Shown here in pieces: positions 51,463 to 61,900 of a stretch of DNA of 64,000 nt. The stretch comes from Pedobacter cryoconitis (GTDB taxonomy: Bacteria > Bacteroidota > Bacteroidia > Sphingobacteriales > Sphingobacteriaceae), in the NCBI RefSeq assembly GCF_014207135.1, contig NZ_JACHCC010000005.1, positions 124,001-188,000 on the forward strand. Reading direction: 5' to 3'. The position numbers and the translations under genes are program-made. Position 1 is the stretch's first letter; each line of letters starts with the position of its first letter. The notes below the pieces were generated by a model. It was not told where the DNA came from and ran no database searches. It was given only the letters and a program-made list of their open reading frames with translations.

Positions 51463-51771
51463 ATGAATGAGGAATATGTAAACCTTCCCCTGGTTAAGAA
51501 TCAGGAAAAGAATCGTTTTGAACTGAAAATAGGTGATTATACCGTGTTCATTGACTACAAAGAACGTAGCCGGAAAATCTGGCTGATTCATACCGAATCT
51601 CCTGAAGAATTAAAGGGTAAAGGTGCAGCGACAGCAGTAATTGAAAAAACGCTGGCTTATATTGAAGAAAACGGATATAAACTTATTCCCATCTGCCCGG
51701 TAGTGGTAGCGTACCTGAAACGCCATACGGACTGGAACAGAATTTTAGATGCGAGTGTAGAACCTTTTTAG
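51463..51771 (+). CDS. Small GNAT-like N-acetyltransferase (YjdJ/GCN5-related type)
   Basis: A 102-residue one-domain protein of the Acetyltransf_CG (PF14542) type. The core strand pattern is DYTVFIDYKERSRKIWLIHT, followed by the acetyl-CoA loop ELKGKGAATAVIEKTLAYIEE and the terminal ICPVVVAYLKRHTDW. These small proteins bind acetyl-CoA and may acetylate small amines or proteins. It lies between the pirin and arylamine N-acetyltransferase genes, all on the same strand with small gaps. Confidence 0.87.
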   Translation: MNEEYVNLPLVKNQEKNRFELKIGDYTVFIDYKERSRKIWLIHTESPEELKGKGAATAVIEKTLAYIEENGYKLIPICPVVVAYLKRHTDWNRILDASVEPF

Positions 51772-51797
51772 GTTCTGCACTTTGTAATACCATAAGT

Positions 51798-52562
51798 ATG
51801 ATCGTTCAGCAATACCTAGACAGAATACAATATCAGGGAGAAGTTTCGGCTAATCTTCAGGTACTTAAAAAATTAATGAAGGCACATTTGTTAAATGTGC
51901 CTTTTGAAAATCTGGATATCCATCGTAAAGTATGGATTGAGCTGGATGCGGAAAAGATTTACAACAAGATAGTCAGGAAGAACAGGGGTGGTTTCTGTTA
52001 TGAACTGAATGGAAATTTCTATCAGTTATTAATGCATATAGGTTTCCAGGTAGAGATAATCGGTGCGCAAGTATATTTTCCTGCCCAGAAAACCTATTCC
52101 CCACCAACAAGCCACATGGCTTTACTGGTTCATCTTGATGGAGAGACCTATCTGGTTGATGTAGGCTTTGGAGATTTTGTTTCAGAACCTATAAAAATCG
52201 GTACAGCCACTCATCATACTGATCCCTGCGGACAGTTTAAACTGACACAAACAGATAGTTATCATTACCTGGTTGAAAAATACAATGAAACTGAAGCGGT
52301 GTTCGTTCCCCAATACATTTTTACCAGGATCCCTTATTTACTTCATGATTTTACCCATAGCTGTTATTATCAGCAGTTATCCCCAGATTCACATTTCACA
52401 CAGAATAAGGTTTGTTCGCTGCTGACCAGTACAGGAAGAAAAACAATTACACAATCGAAATTTATCATTACTGTCAACGGGAATAAAACAGAAGAACTTA
52501 TTACCGATGAGCAGGAATTCAACTTATTACTTCAAAAGGAATTTAACATTTCTCTTAATTGA
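51798..52562 (+). CDS. Arylamine N-acetyltransferase
   Basis: A 254-residue enzyme with the Cys-His-Asp triad of the NAT family: Cys67 in RGGFCYELNG, His106 in SPPTSHMALL and Asp121 in LVDVGFGD. It moves acetyl from acetyl-CoA to arylamines or hydrazines in the cytoplasm. The length is normal for bacterial NATs (about 250-280). It overlaps the convergent NlpC-like gene by 8 bp and may be the last gene of the pirin-GNAT-NAT cluster. Confidence 0.93.
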   Translation: MIVQQYLDRIQYQGEVSANLQVLKKLMKAHLLNVPFENLDIHRKVWIELDAEKIYNKIVRKNRGGFCYELNGNFYQLLMHIGFQVEIIGAQVYFPAQKTYSPPTSHMALLVHLDGETYLVDVGFGDFVSEPIKIGTATHHTDPCGQFKLTQTDSYHYLVEKYNETEAVFVPQYIFTRIPYLLHDFTHSCYYQQLSPDSHFTQNKVCSLLTSTGRKTITQSKFIITVNGNKTEELITDEQEFNLLLQKEFNISLN

Positions 52563-53163
52563 CCATGGTCAGTAATTTGCTGTTGAAAATGGAAACCGGC
52601 GAAATCACAGTTTCCTGCATTGGAATATGATTACCATATCTTTCCTTCAGCTTTTTCCTGACGATGGGGTTCGTTAAATCAAAATCGCGGAGCTTTTCCA
52701 GTTTTCCGACTTCCAGTCCGGTAGCCCGCTGGTAGATTTTCCAGATCAGTTCGGAGCAGTAGATTTTATCATCCGACCAGTCAAAAGCCAGATCATAAGC
52801 TTTACCACTGAATTGCGCACCGATCTTTTTCATCTCTGCTATTTTTTGCAGGGTTAGTATCTGCTTTGCATTTTTAAGCCGTTTAACGACATAGCTTCTC
52901 CCTTGTCCCCTGTTTATCCATAGTTTTAAAGGTGTACGTTTTACCTGACTGATCGCTTCCAGGACATAATACCCGTCTTTGTCTTTAAAGATTAACCCGC
53001 AATGCGAATACCTGGATTTGGTAGCCAGCTGGATGGCTTTGCTTTGTGCGGATAATGAAGTTTGAAAGATAAGATCTCCTTCTGCGAGGTGATCGGTCTT
53101 TGTTTGTGCGTACAGACCCGTCGATAAAATCAGCGCTGTCAGTAATAGTATAATTCCCTTCAT
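52555..53163 (-). CDS. Secreted YiiX/YebB-like papain-fold (NlpC/P60 relative) hydrolase
   Basis: A 202-residue exported protein: signal peptide (1-19, ending LYAQ), then a permuted NlpC/P60-type domain with LAEGDLIFQTSL, SRYSHCGLIFKDKDGYYVLE and the catalytic Cys in KIYCSELIWKIYQ. Relatives include YiiX and the LRAT-like group; they are thought to cut amide or ester bonds in peptidoglycan or lipids. The first frame start at 53187 would add 8 residues; ATG at 53163 begins the signal peptide cleanly. Confidence 0.84.
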   Translation of the reverse strand: MKGIILLLTALILSTGLYAQTKTDHLAEGDLIFQTSLSAQSKAIQLATKSRYSHCGLIFKDKDGYYVLEAISQVKRTPLKLWINRGQGRSYVVKRLKNAKQILTLQKIAEMKKIGAQFSGKAYDLAFDWSDDKIYCSELIWKIYQRATGLEVGKLEKLRDFDLTNPIVRKKLKERYGNHIPMQETVISPVSIFNSKLLTMVN

Positions 53164-53173
53164 ATCCAAAAAA

Positions 53174-53212
53174 TTGTAGTGTAGCATCTGTCTGAAAGAT
53201 GCTACACTACAA
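53174..53212 (-). terminator. Terminator of the DUF3472 gene
   Basis: Perfect 16-bp stem (53174-53189 with 53197-53212), 7-nt loop, followed on the minus strand by six T. It ends the upstream DUF3472 gene. Confidence 0.83.
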
Positions 53213-53214
53213 TA

Positions 53215-54426
53215 CTATTGAATATTTACAGTAACCGGTGCAGACACACCGTTAAATATATCAGTTATTGTTACTCTTGCAGTATTGATCCCGGCTCCTA
53301 AAGTTGTAGTAATTGTCGCCTTTCTTTTCTCTGGCAAAACTTCATTTACAGTTTGTATTACAGTTCCCGAGGCATTCAGAATTTCTACTTTAGAAGAAAA
53401 CTGGGGGCTCAGGTTAGCAGTTACATTCCAGTTCACCACAACTGATCCGCCGCTGTATTTAGCAGTCACTCCATAAACAGAACCTACAGTTAATACAGGC
53501 TGTGATCCCTGATTGGTCTGATCCGGTAAGCTCAAAGTTCTGCCGGTTCCAAAAGCTGCTGATGGTGTTACATTCCCTCCGTGCTCCATGAAATAGGCAT
53601 CTTCTGTGGCATCGTATCCGGCATTGAAACTACGGTCATAAATACCGTTCCTGCCAGCGTCATTCGCATTGGCACTAAAAGATCTGCTGCTGTGTTTCTG
53701 CCATACATTACTTGTATTCAGATTCCAGCAATCTTTAAAAAAGGCCTTACGTTCAAATCTTCCGTCATTGGCAGGATTAGTTCCGTCCCAGTTTTCGAGG
53801 AAAGCATCATTACCCGATCCAAGGAACTGTGTTCTCTCAGGAATGGCTAGTGTAGAAGTATGAAACCAGGTTCCTGAAGATAAATTCTGGATAAATGTAC
53901 CGACGAAAAGTTCTCCATTTAGTTTCCACGAACGTATCGCAATATTATACCAGGTGTTCAGCACCCATTTATAAGGGTTAATGGTTTTGTATCCGTCCCC
54001 TTCACCACCAAAGCGACTGGAAACAGTTCCTGCACCGGTATAAGCAACCCTTGCATAGATCTTTCCGGCAGTATTTGGATCCCATAAGGAAGCAATCAGA
54101 ATATTTGGTGTCCCGAATGATTTATCAGGTGTTTGCTGCAAACCATTGTAACCACCTGCAAAATTATTAACAGAGAAATATTCAGTATTCGCGGATTTGG
54201 TGATTTTTACTTTCTGCATTTTGAGTATAGCATCCGAAGGGAAAGTAAAAAACAAATGTTGTGAGGGAGCAGCATTTTCGCCAGCGGCAGCTACTGCTTG
54301 CTGATCAGGAGATTTACCAGAAGGTCCGGCAGCCGGCAGAACTGCTGATTTTTGACAACTCATAAAAATCGTCATGGCATAAACTGAGATCCCCAGAGTT
54401 AAGGAGTTTTTAAAAAGGTTTTTCAT
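53215..54426 (-). CDS. DUF3472 lipoprotein with C-terminal beta-sandwich
   Basis: A 403-residue surface lipoprotein (lipobox FMSC, Cys about 24). Residues about 55-300 match the DUF3472 type: FFTFPSDAILKMQKVKIT, RFGGEGDGYKTINPY, YNIAIRSWKLNGELFVGTFI and the acidic NAGYDATEDAYFMEHGG end. The last 90 residues (VYGVTAKYSGGSVVVNWNV onward) resemble a fibronectin/Ig-type beta-sandwich. DUF3472 proteins are often found near carbohydrate utilisation genes, but no partner is present here. Function unknown. Confidence 0.82.
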   Translation of the reverse strand: MKNLFKNSLTLGISVYAMTIFMSCQKSAVLPAAGPSGKSPDQQAVAAAGENAAPSQHLFFTFPSDAILKMQKVKITKSANTEYFSVNNFAGGYNGLQQTPDKSFGTPNILIASLWDPNTAGKIYARVAYTGAGTVSSRFGGEGDGYKTINPYKWVLNTWYNIAIRSWKLNGELFVGTFIQNLSSGTWFHTSTLAIPERTQFLGSGNDAFLENWDGTNPANDGRFERKAFFKDCWNLNTSNVWQKHSSRSFSANANDAGRNGIYDRSFNAGYDATEDAYFMEHGGNVTPSAAFGTGRTLSLPDQTNQGSQPVLTVGSVYGVTAKYSGGSVVVNWNVTANLSPQFSSKVEILNASGTVIQTVNEVLPEKRKATITTTLGAGINTARVTITDIFNGVSAPVTVNIQ

Positions 54427-54519
54427 AATTATAGGTTTTGGGTTATAAACTATAATTTAAGAGAAACAAAAGCTATAATCACGAAAAACTATCGCGCAAA
54501 CGTTTGATTTACAATAGAA

Positions 54520-54885
54520 TCAAGGTTTATGTAATTTCAGCTCAGCAATTTTTATGGCCTCGTTTAATATCTCACGAATACGCACAACCGGTAAGTCTTC
54601 CGCTGCATTAAATGGCATAATCTTCATTCTTGCCCGCTTTTCAAGGATTAATTCGGGGTGATCCAGTTTTTTTCCGTCCACCAGACCGATATAAGGTTGA
54701 CCAGTCTTTTTATTTACCCACAGATAACAGAACATTTTCTTTTTATAGTAAAAGAAAGGCATTCCGTATTTCCATTCAGGAGAAATCGACTCGTTCTGTT
54801 TCAGAATGAGATCTCTGAGCGCAAGCAGACAACCCCGTAGTGGTTCATCTTTTTGCAGATAAAAATTGTCCAGTTCTTTTGACAT
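54520..54885 (-). CDS. DUF1801 (YdhG-like) protein
   Basis: A 121-residue soluble protein of the DUF1801 family. The typical pattern is YLQKDEPLRGCLLALRDLIL, then PEWKYGMPFFYYKKKMFCYL, IGLVDGKKL and a terminal helix VVRIREILNEAI. The fold is small alpha-beta; the function is unknown. It is likely monocistronic, 93 bp from the DUF3472 gene on the same strand. Confidence 0.85.
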   Translation of the reverse strand: MSKELDNFYLQKDEPLRGCLLALRDLILKQNESISPEWKYGMPFFYYKKKMFCYLWVNKKTGQPYIGLVDGKKLDHPELILEKRARMKIMPFNAAEDLPVVRIREILNEAIKIAELKLHKP

Positions 54886-55077
54886 GCTGAACGAAAATAG
54901 TTAATTTATTTGTTTTAGTACCTGGTACTTCCTGTCATCGCTTTTCTCTAAAAGAATATGTACAACGCATATTATATCAATTGATTACAAATGTTGATAA
55001 GTTTTTGTACTAAATCTTATTAGTATAAAGTTAATTACCTGACGTTTATTAACTTAGCGTTATAATTGATTAACGCA

Positions 55078-58000
55078 ATGAGAAAAATATTATTCGTAAC
55101 TCTTTTGATTATGAGTTACTTACAGTCATATTCACAGAAAATCAGTACAGATCTGCCGAATGTAATGCCCCCCTCTCCAACAGCTACACAAATTGCAAAA
55201 TATTCATTGATAGGACCAAGTTTGAGTACCGGAGCTGCTCATATGAGTATTCCGTTATATACTTACGGGACTAAAAACCTACAAGTCCCTGTCAGTCTGA
55301 CTTATAGTTCCACAGGACTGGTAGTTAATCAGATTGCCTCGAGGGTTGGTCTGGGCTGGATGCTTGAAGGAGGTGGTTCAATCAGCCGTACTGTATATGG
55401 AAGAGAAGACGAGTCTGGAGGACGTGCGGTAACGCCGGCTGATTTTCCAGGCACAACCGGAGATCCGTTAAAAAGTTATATCACCTCAGTCGTAACGTCT
55501 CTATACGATACACAGCCAGACCTGTATAGTTTCAGTTTCGGAGGATATTCCGGCAGGTTTACTTTATTTGACGGGGTTGTTAAAAAACTGGAGCAGAACA
55601 ACCTGATTATTACAGGCGATCCGACTAAGGGTTTTACAGTGATCACCCCTGATGGCATTAAATATGATTTTAAGGCTATTGAATCGTCATCGAACGGGAG
55701 ACATGCAACAGCTGTAAATAATGCCTGGCATGTGACCAAAATTACACACCCTGAAGGCGATATTATCTATTTTAAATATAGCGATTGTCAATTCACCTAT
55801 ATATCATCTATTAATCAAACATTCACCCATTTGGATGGTGAACAGCATGTTGATGGAGGAAATACTTTTCCTTGTGATGATAGCCACCAGTACGTGGTAA
55901 CCCCAAATCAGATCGTCAACAACGGGATGTATTTAACCGAAATCAGCAGTAACTCGCGTAAAGCTGGGATCCTGAAGTTATCTTATACCCCACGTGAGGA
56001 TCTACCAGGCGACTATCGTTTAAGCCTGATCAGTCTATATGATGGCATAGGTAGCGGCGGTAATGTGGTGGCTAACACCTACTTTGGTAATACAGCAAAA
56101 AAATTTACAGAATTTGCTTACAATACAGTATCCAGTTCAACTACTGGCTATGATCAGACGGCTTCGGTAAATAAGCGCATGTTTCTTGCCAGTGTTACAG
56201 ATGATGATAAATATTATTCCTTTGCTTATAATAATCTGGACATGCTTCCTCCAAGACTCTCCTATTCACAGGATGATTATGGTTATTATAATGGCAGAGC
56301 TAACCGGTCACTGGTTCCTCAGCCAAATGATCAGACGCTGATCAATGCCTTTACCAGTTATGGTTATGGAGACAGGCGTCCGGATGGAAACTTTTCAAAA
56401 ATCGGTATGCTATCCAGGGTAAACTATCCTACTGGTGGATATGATTCTCTTGCCTACGAAGCCAATAAAGTATATATCTCAGCTCCGCCAAATTGTGATG
56501 TTCCGGATTCTACTTTTAGTATCAGTGTAAATGGTTATTCAAAAGACAGAGTCCCCCCCAGTATCAATTACAGCAAAGGATTTAAAGTTACCTGCCAGCA
56601 AACTGTTGTGGTGAATGTAGGTTGTGTTCCACAGACCCTTGCCGGAGACGGCCGTCCAGGTTATCCCGCAGGTGATTATTTAACTACCGTAGACCTGATT
56701 GACAACACAACAAACAAACCAATCAATTGGACTGACATTACGGGTCGATCACTACAGGCTGTTGTCGGTCAGTCGGTCGATTTTAATGTAGTACTGAAAC
56801 CTGGTACTTATACGGTCAAAGTACTTGTTCAGGGCGACTCCAGGGGATATGCCAATTTTAGCTTTAACACCAGTTACGCTAAAAACGGTAATAAAGAGGT
56901 AGCCGGAGTAAGAATAAAAAGGATCCTTTCCTATAATCAGGCCAATGATCATTATGATATTAGAAAATTCACTTATGATACACTGAGCAATTCCAGATCC
57001 TCTGGGGTTTTAATGAATAGTGCTCCTTTATATCAGTACAGTTATACTTCGTACAGGAGCATAGGAGGCACAGGGACATTCTGTAATTATAAACAATGTT
57101 ACTATACTAAGTTATCTTCAGCCAATTACTTTGAATCGAATGCCACCGGAAATAATATTTTCTATAAGAATGTAACAGAAAGTTTAGGTGATAATTTTGA
57201 AGGTGGAGGAACTGAGCACACGTTTTATGTTGGAAATGCCGATCCAAAATCACAGGGAGTATTACAAGGAAACCCTATTCCAGGTGCTCCGTTATCCAAC
57301 TTGGGGATGTATTCAGGCAAAGAGCTTGGACAAAGGACATTCAAAAAACAAGGGACACAATTTATAACCTTAAAAAATGTAATCACTACCTATAAGGAGG
57401 ACAGCCGTTTATCAGATTCTACATTCTACTACACACTGCAGGCTAATCCTTCCTGGGAGTCAACCTGTTTTACGATGTTTAACAACCTAAACGAATATTT
57501 CTGGTTAAATGTTTCTTATTATAAACTGGCAACCCGCTGGTTATACCCTTCTGCTATTCAAACTATTGTTTATGACTCCAATGGCCAGAATCCGGTAAGT
57601 TCGACAGAACTTTATTTTTATGACAATATCAGTCATCAATTGTTAAGCAGAACAAAAACTATCAATAGCAGAGGCGATACGATTTCCAAACAGAACTTCT
57701 ATCCGATGGACGTCATCCCGGGCTTTGCTTCAAATGCCCAGGCAGCACAGACAGAACTGGTTAACCGGAATATCATTTCGCCTTTACTCTATCAGAAAAC
57801 AAGTAAAAACAGTACTGTACTAAATACTTTAAGGGCCAACTATCTGATCTGGCCTAATAACCTTGTCCTTCCTCAAACTATAGAAACTCAGGATGGAACC
57901 AATCTTGCAGAGAAAAGGATATCGTTCAATAACTATGACATTAAAGGTAATATTCTTGAACAGCAAAAAATAAACGGTGCAAAACAGTCTTTCATATGGG

Positions 58001-58968
58001 ATTATACAAATGCATTTGTAGTCGCAGCAGCCACTAATGCAGGTTATAACGAAATCGCTTATACTTCATTCGAAGCGGATAGCACCGGTAACTGGAGCGT
58101 TCCTTCAGTGGCCAGAGACAGTACGACCAGTATAACGGGTAGAAATAGCTATGCCTTATCTGGTGGTGCTATTAATAAAGGAGGTTTAACAAGTACAAAT
58201 ACTTATGTTTTGTCTTATTGGTTAAAAAGTAGTACACCACTTACTATAGTTGGTACACTTACAGGATATCCTAAAACCGGCCGCAGTTATAATGGCTGGA
58301 CTTATTATGAACACCGGATTAGCGGAGTTACTTCAGTATCAGTGCAAGGTACCTCTCAAATCGATGAGCTACGTTTATATCCTTTAAAAGCACAGATGAC
58401 TACCTACAGCTATCTGCCGTTGACCGGAGAAAGTGCAGTTAATGATCCGCAGAATAAGATCACTTATTATGATTATGATGCATTAAACCGTTTAAAAAAT
58501 ATCCGGGATCAAAACGGAAATATCATCAAAAGAACTGATTATAATTTTGCTGGTTATAGCGTTAACTACGGTGGTAAACTGATTTATCATAATGATGCAC
58601 AAACAGGTACATACACAAGGAACAACTGTGGTGATGGCAACCTGGGTACGTCATTAAGTTTTACGATACCCGCAGGATCTTTCAGTTCAACTATTAGTCA
58701 GGCTGACGCAGATAGCCAGGCTATAGCCGCCCTGGGTACCCAGGGGCAGGCCAATGCCAATGCCAATGGAACCTGTATTATCTGTACCGGAGAAAGTAAC
58801 AGAATAATCAATGGAGTATGCGAGGAAGGGGACAGAGTAAACGTTAAATCTGTTGGACGTGGCTCTAGTTATACCTGTACATATTATTATGTATTCTCAG
58901 ATGGGTCGGTTACAGCTAATTACACTGAACAGAACACTACACCATGTCAATTAGGAAAGCTGCAGTAA
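55078..58968 (+). CDS. Large secreted RHS-type protein with DUF5977-like C-terminus
   Basis: A 1296-residue exported protein. The signal peptide (1-19, SYSQK) is followed by the Bacteroidota RHS N-terminal pattern (ISTDLPNVMPPSPTATQIAK, GAAHMSIPLYTYGT, LPVSLTYSSTGL-type strands). Beta-rich shell repeats follow; a clear RHS repeat is YYDYDALNRLKNIRDQNGNI near residue 1130. The last 120 residues (TYTRNNCGDGNLGTSLSFTI, then SQADADSQAIAALGTQGQAN) match DUF5977. There is no toxin tip, so it may be the delivery-shell half of the pair. A TTG start at 55066 is less likely. An inverted repeat GCGTTA/TAACGC precedes the ATG. Confidence 0.88.
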   Translation: MRKILFVTLLIMSYLQSYSQKISTDLPNVMPPSPTATQIAKYSLIGPSLSTGAAHMSIPLYTYGTKNLQVPVSLTYSSTGLVVNQIASRVGLGWMLEGGGSISRTVYGREDESGGRAVTPADFPGTTGDPLKSYITSVVTSLYDTQPDLYSFSFGGYSGRFTLFDGVVKKLEQNNLIITGDPTKGFTVITPDGIKYDFKAIESSSNGRHATAVNNAWHVTKITHPEGDIIYFKYSDCQFTYISSINQTFTHLDGEQHVDGGNTFPCDDSHQYVVTPNQIVNNGMYLTEISSNSRKAGILKLSYTPREDLPGDYRLSLISLYDGIGSGGNVVANTYFGNTAKKFTEFAYNTVSSSTTGYDQTASVNKRMFLASVTDDDKYYSFAYNNLDMLPPRLSYSQDDYGYYNGRANRSLVPQPNDQTLINAFTSYGYGDRRPDGNFSKIGMLSRVNYPTGGYDSLAYEANKVYISAPPNCDVPDSTFSISVNGYSKDRVPPSINYSKGFKVTCQQTVVVNVGCVPQTLAGDGRPGYPAGDYLTTVDLIDNTTNKPINWTDITGRSLQAVVGQSVDFNVVLKPGTYTVKVLVQGDSRGYANFSFNTSYAKNGNKEVAGVRIKRILSYNQANDHYDIRKFTYDTLSNSRSSGVLMNSAPLYQYSYTSYRSIGGTGTFCNYKQCYYTKLSSANYFESNATGNNIFYKNVTESLGDNFEGGGTEHTFYVGNADPKSQGVLQGNPIPGAPLSNLGMYSGKELGQRTFKKQGTQFITLKNVITTYKEDSRLSDSTFYYTLQANPSWESTCFTMFNNLNEYFWLNVSYYKLATRWLYPSAIQTIVYDSNGQNPVSSTELYFYDNISHQLLSRTKTINSRGDTISKQNFYPMDVIPGFASNAQAAQTELVNRNIISPLLYQKTSKNSTVLNTLRANYLIWPNNLVLPQTIETQDGTNLAEKRISFNNYDIKGNILEQQKINGAKQSFIWDYTNAFVVAAATNAGYNEIAYTSFEADSTGNWSVPSVARDSTTSITGRNSYALSGGAINKGGLTSTNTYVLSYWLKSSTPLTIVGTLTGYPKTGRSYNGWTYYEHRISGVTSVSVQGTSQIDELRLYPLKAQMTTYSYLPLTGESAVNDPQNKITYYDYDALNRLKNIRDQNGNIIKRTDYNFAGYSVNYGGKLIYHNDAQTGTYTRNNCGDGNLGTSLSFTIPAGSFSSTISQADADSQAIAALGTQGQANANANGTCIICTGESNRIINGVCEEGDRVNVKSVGRGSSYTCTYYYVFSDGSVTANYTEQNTTPCQLGKLQ

Positions 58969-58970
58969 TC

Positions 58971-61900
58971 ATGTCAGTTACATATAAAAAAACATTTACC
59001 TATCTCAATTTTAATGCTCCTATTATGGAAAAGGAATCAGGTCAATCCTTCAGCTACTTCAAATATATCCTGGCATGGGTAATCGCTTTGAACTGGTTTA
59101 ATGCAAATGCACAGCAGAAGGATATCGTATTGAACAAGTATAGTAATCAAACAGAAATCACAGCTTCTGGGAGTGTAACACTCAACCCTGGCTTTGAAAT
59201 TCCTGAAGGTAACAATGTCTGGATTTATACGGCAGTAAATTTTCTGAACTGTACTCCTTTTGCCGGAGGAAATCCAGGTTTATACCAGAATTACGTAAGT
59301 ACACGGGTATTTAAGATTCCAGGTGTCTTTACGGAAACTGATGTCAATGCGGGTGGACGCAGTACTTGTGAAGTCAATCAGACTATTCAGTATTATGACG
59401 GACTGGGTCAGCCTTTGCAGACTGTTACCGTACAGGGAAGCCCGACTTTCAGAGATGTGGTTCAGCCGGTTGTTTATGATCCTTTTGGAAGAGAAAGTAA
59501 AAAGTATCTGCCATATGTAGCTACCTCTGCCAATAGCAATGGAGCATATAAACAAACTGCACTAACTGATCAGAACTCTTTTTATAGTAATCCTTCGGGC
59601 TGGTCAGCTCCTAATGTTACAGTGATGCCTAATGTGGCTTTCTCAGAAACGAAATTCGAGGACTCTCCATTAAACAGGGTATTGGAACAAGGTGCTCCAG
59701 GGGTATCATGGCAATTAAGTAACGGGCATACCTCAAAAATGGATTATGGCACGAATGCAGCATCGGATGTTAAATTGTGGACGGTTACTTCAAATGGAGC
59801 AACTGCAGGTTATTATCCGGCAGGGAGCTTAAACAGAACAACCTCAAAAGATGAAAACTGGGTCATTACAGATGGTAAAGGGGGAACAACTGATGAGTAT
59901 AAGGATTTTGACGGGAATGTTGTTTTAAGACGGGTCTGGGAGAATGATACTAAGAGTCTTTCTACATATTATGTATATGACGATTATAATAATTTGAGGT
60001 ATGTCCTGCCTCCGGCAGTGAATGAAAATGGTCAAAATCTGACTAGTTTTACTGAAAGTGATCCACTATTTGATCAGTTTATCTATGGTTATCATTATGA
60101 CGGACGCCGCCGTGCTATAGAAAAAAAGATCCCTGGAAAGGGCTGGGATTATATTATATATAATCAGTTGGATCAGGTTGTATTGACTCAGGATGGAAAC
60201 CAGCGTGCAAATAACCAATGGCTGTTTACTAAATATGATGCTTTAGGTCGGGTTATAATCACTGGTCTATACACAGATGCTAGTAGTAGGGCAGCTATAC
60301 AGAGCACTGTTGATGTGCAGCCAGGAATTAATCTCCCGTTATGGGAACAAACAGACAATGCGAACAGCAATGGACTGGGTATAGGTTATACTAATCTATC
60401 TTTTCCTACGGCAGGAATAGCTTATTATCATGGCATTAACTTTTACGATGATTATGATTTTTACAACAATACTTTCGGACAGCCTTCCTCTTCTCAGGTA
60501 GCTGGCGAGCGTACCAAAGGACAACTGACAGGTACAAGGGTTACGGTATTAGGTACAAGTACCATGCTATTAACTACACGTTATTATGATGAAGAAGGAC
60601 GTGTCATACAGACTAAGGCAGAAAACCATCTAGGCGGGTCAGACATTGTAGATAACATTTATGATTTTGCAGGAGAACTGACAGCAAGTACGAGGACACA
60701 TTCAGCAAATGGGGCAACTACAGTTATTGCAACCCGTCAGGCTTATGATCATATGGGCAGGAAGAAAGCTACAATGGAGTCCATTAACGGAGCGACCGAA
60801 GTAGTACTGAATAAACTGGATTACAATGAAATTGGGCAGCTGATCAAAAAATCGGTACATAGTACGGATGGAGCAACCACTTTCCTCCAGAATAGCAATT
60901 ACGCTTATAATGAAAGAGGCTGGTTAAAGGGTAATACTTCAGATCAGTTTAGTTATAAACTGGGTTATGATACTTTAAGTACTCCTCAGTATAATGGTAA
61001 TATTGCCAGTCAGAACTGGGGTACGGGCAACCAATTTGTTTATAGTTATGATAAGCTCAATAGATTAATCAGTGGTACCAGTACAGGTGTTACCATGAGC
61101 GAAGTGCAGAGCTATGATCTAATGGGCAACATCAGCAGTTTGAGCAGAGACGGTGGTGCTGCTGGTGTTTATAGTTATACAGGTAACAGATTAACAAGTA
61201 TTACAGGTGGTCCATTAACTACCGGAACCTATAGTTATGACGCAAATGGAAATACAACAACTGATGGAAGGAATGGCGTTACATTTACTTACAATGTATT
61301 GAACCTACCTTTGACAGTTACAAAAGCAGGACTGAATCTCGCTTATCTTTATGACGCTTCAGGGAATAAGCTGAAGAAAACAAGTAATGGTACTAGCCGG
61401 GATTATATTGGTGGTATTGAATATAATGGTACAGCAATAGATCTGATTCATAATGAAGAAGGTATAGCCAGGAAGATTGGTACAGATTATAGTTATGAGT
61501 ATAATCTATCTGATAATTTAGGAAATATTCGATATACTTTCCATGTGAATCCGGTTACAGGACAGCTGGAGCGATTACAGAGTGATGATTATTATCCTTT
61601 TGGATTGCGTAAATCATCAGGAAGTCCTGTATCTTTAAATAATAAATACCTGTATAATGGAAAGGAATTACAGGATGAATTAGGCCAGTATGATTATGGG
61701 GCCAGGTTCTATGATCCCGTGATTGGCAGGTGGGGTGTTGTTGATGCAAAAGCAGAATTTGGCAAAAGATTTTCTCCATATAATTATGCTGAAAACAATC
61801 CAATAAGAAATATAGATCCCGATGGCAATTTTTGTATTCCTTGTTTAATTGAAATAGGGGTTGCTATATATGAAGCTGCAACAGCAGCAGAAGTTGTAAC

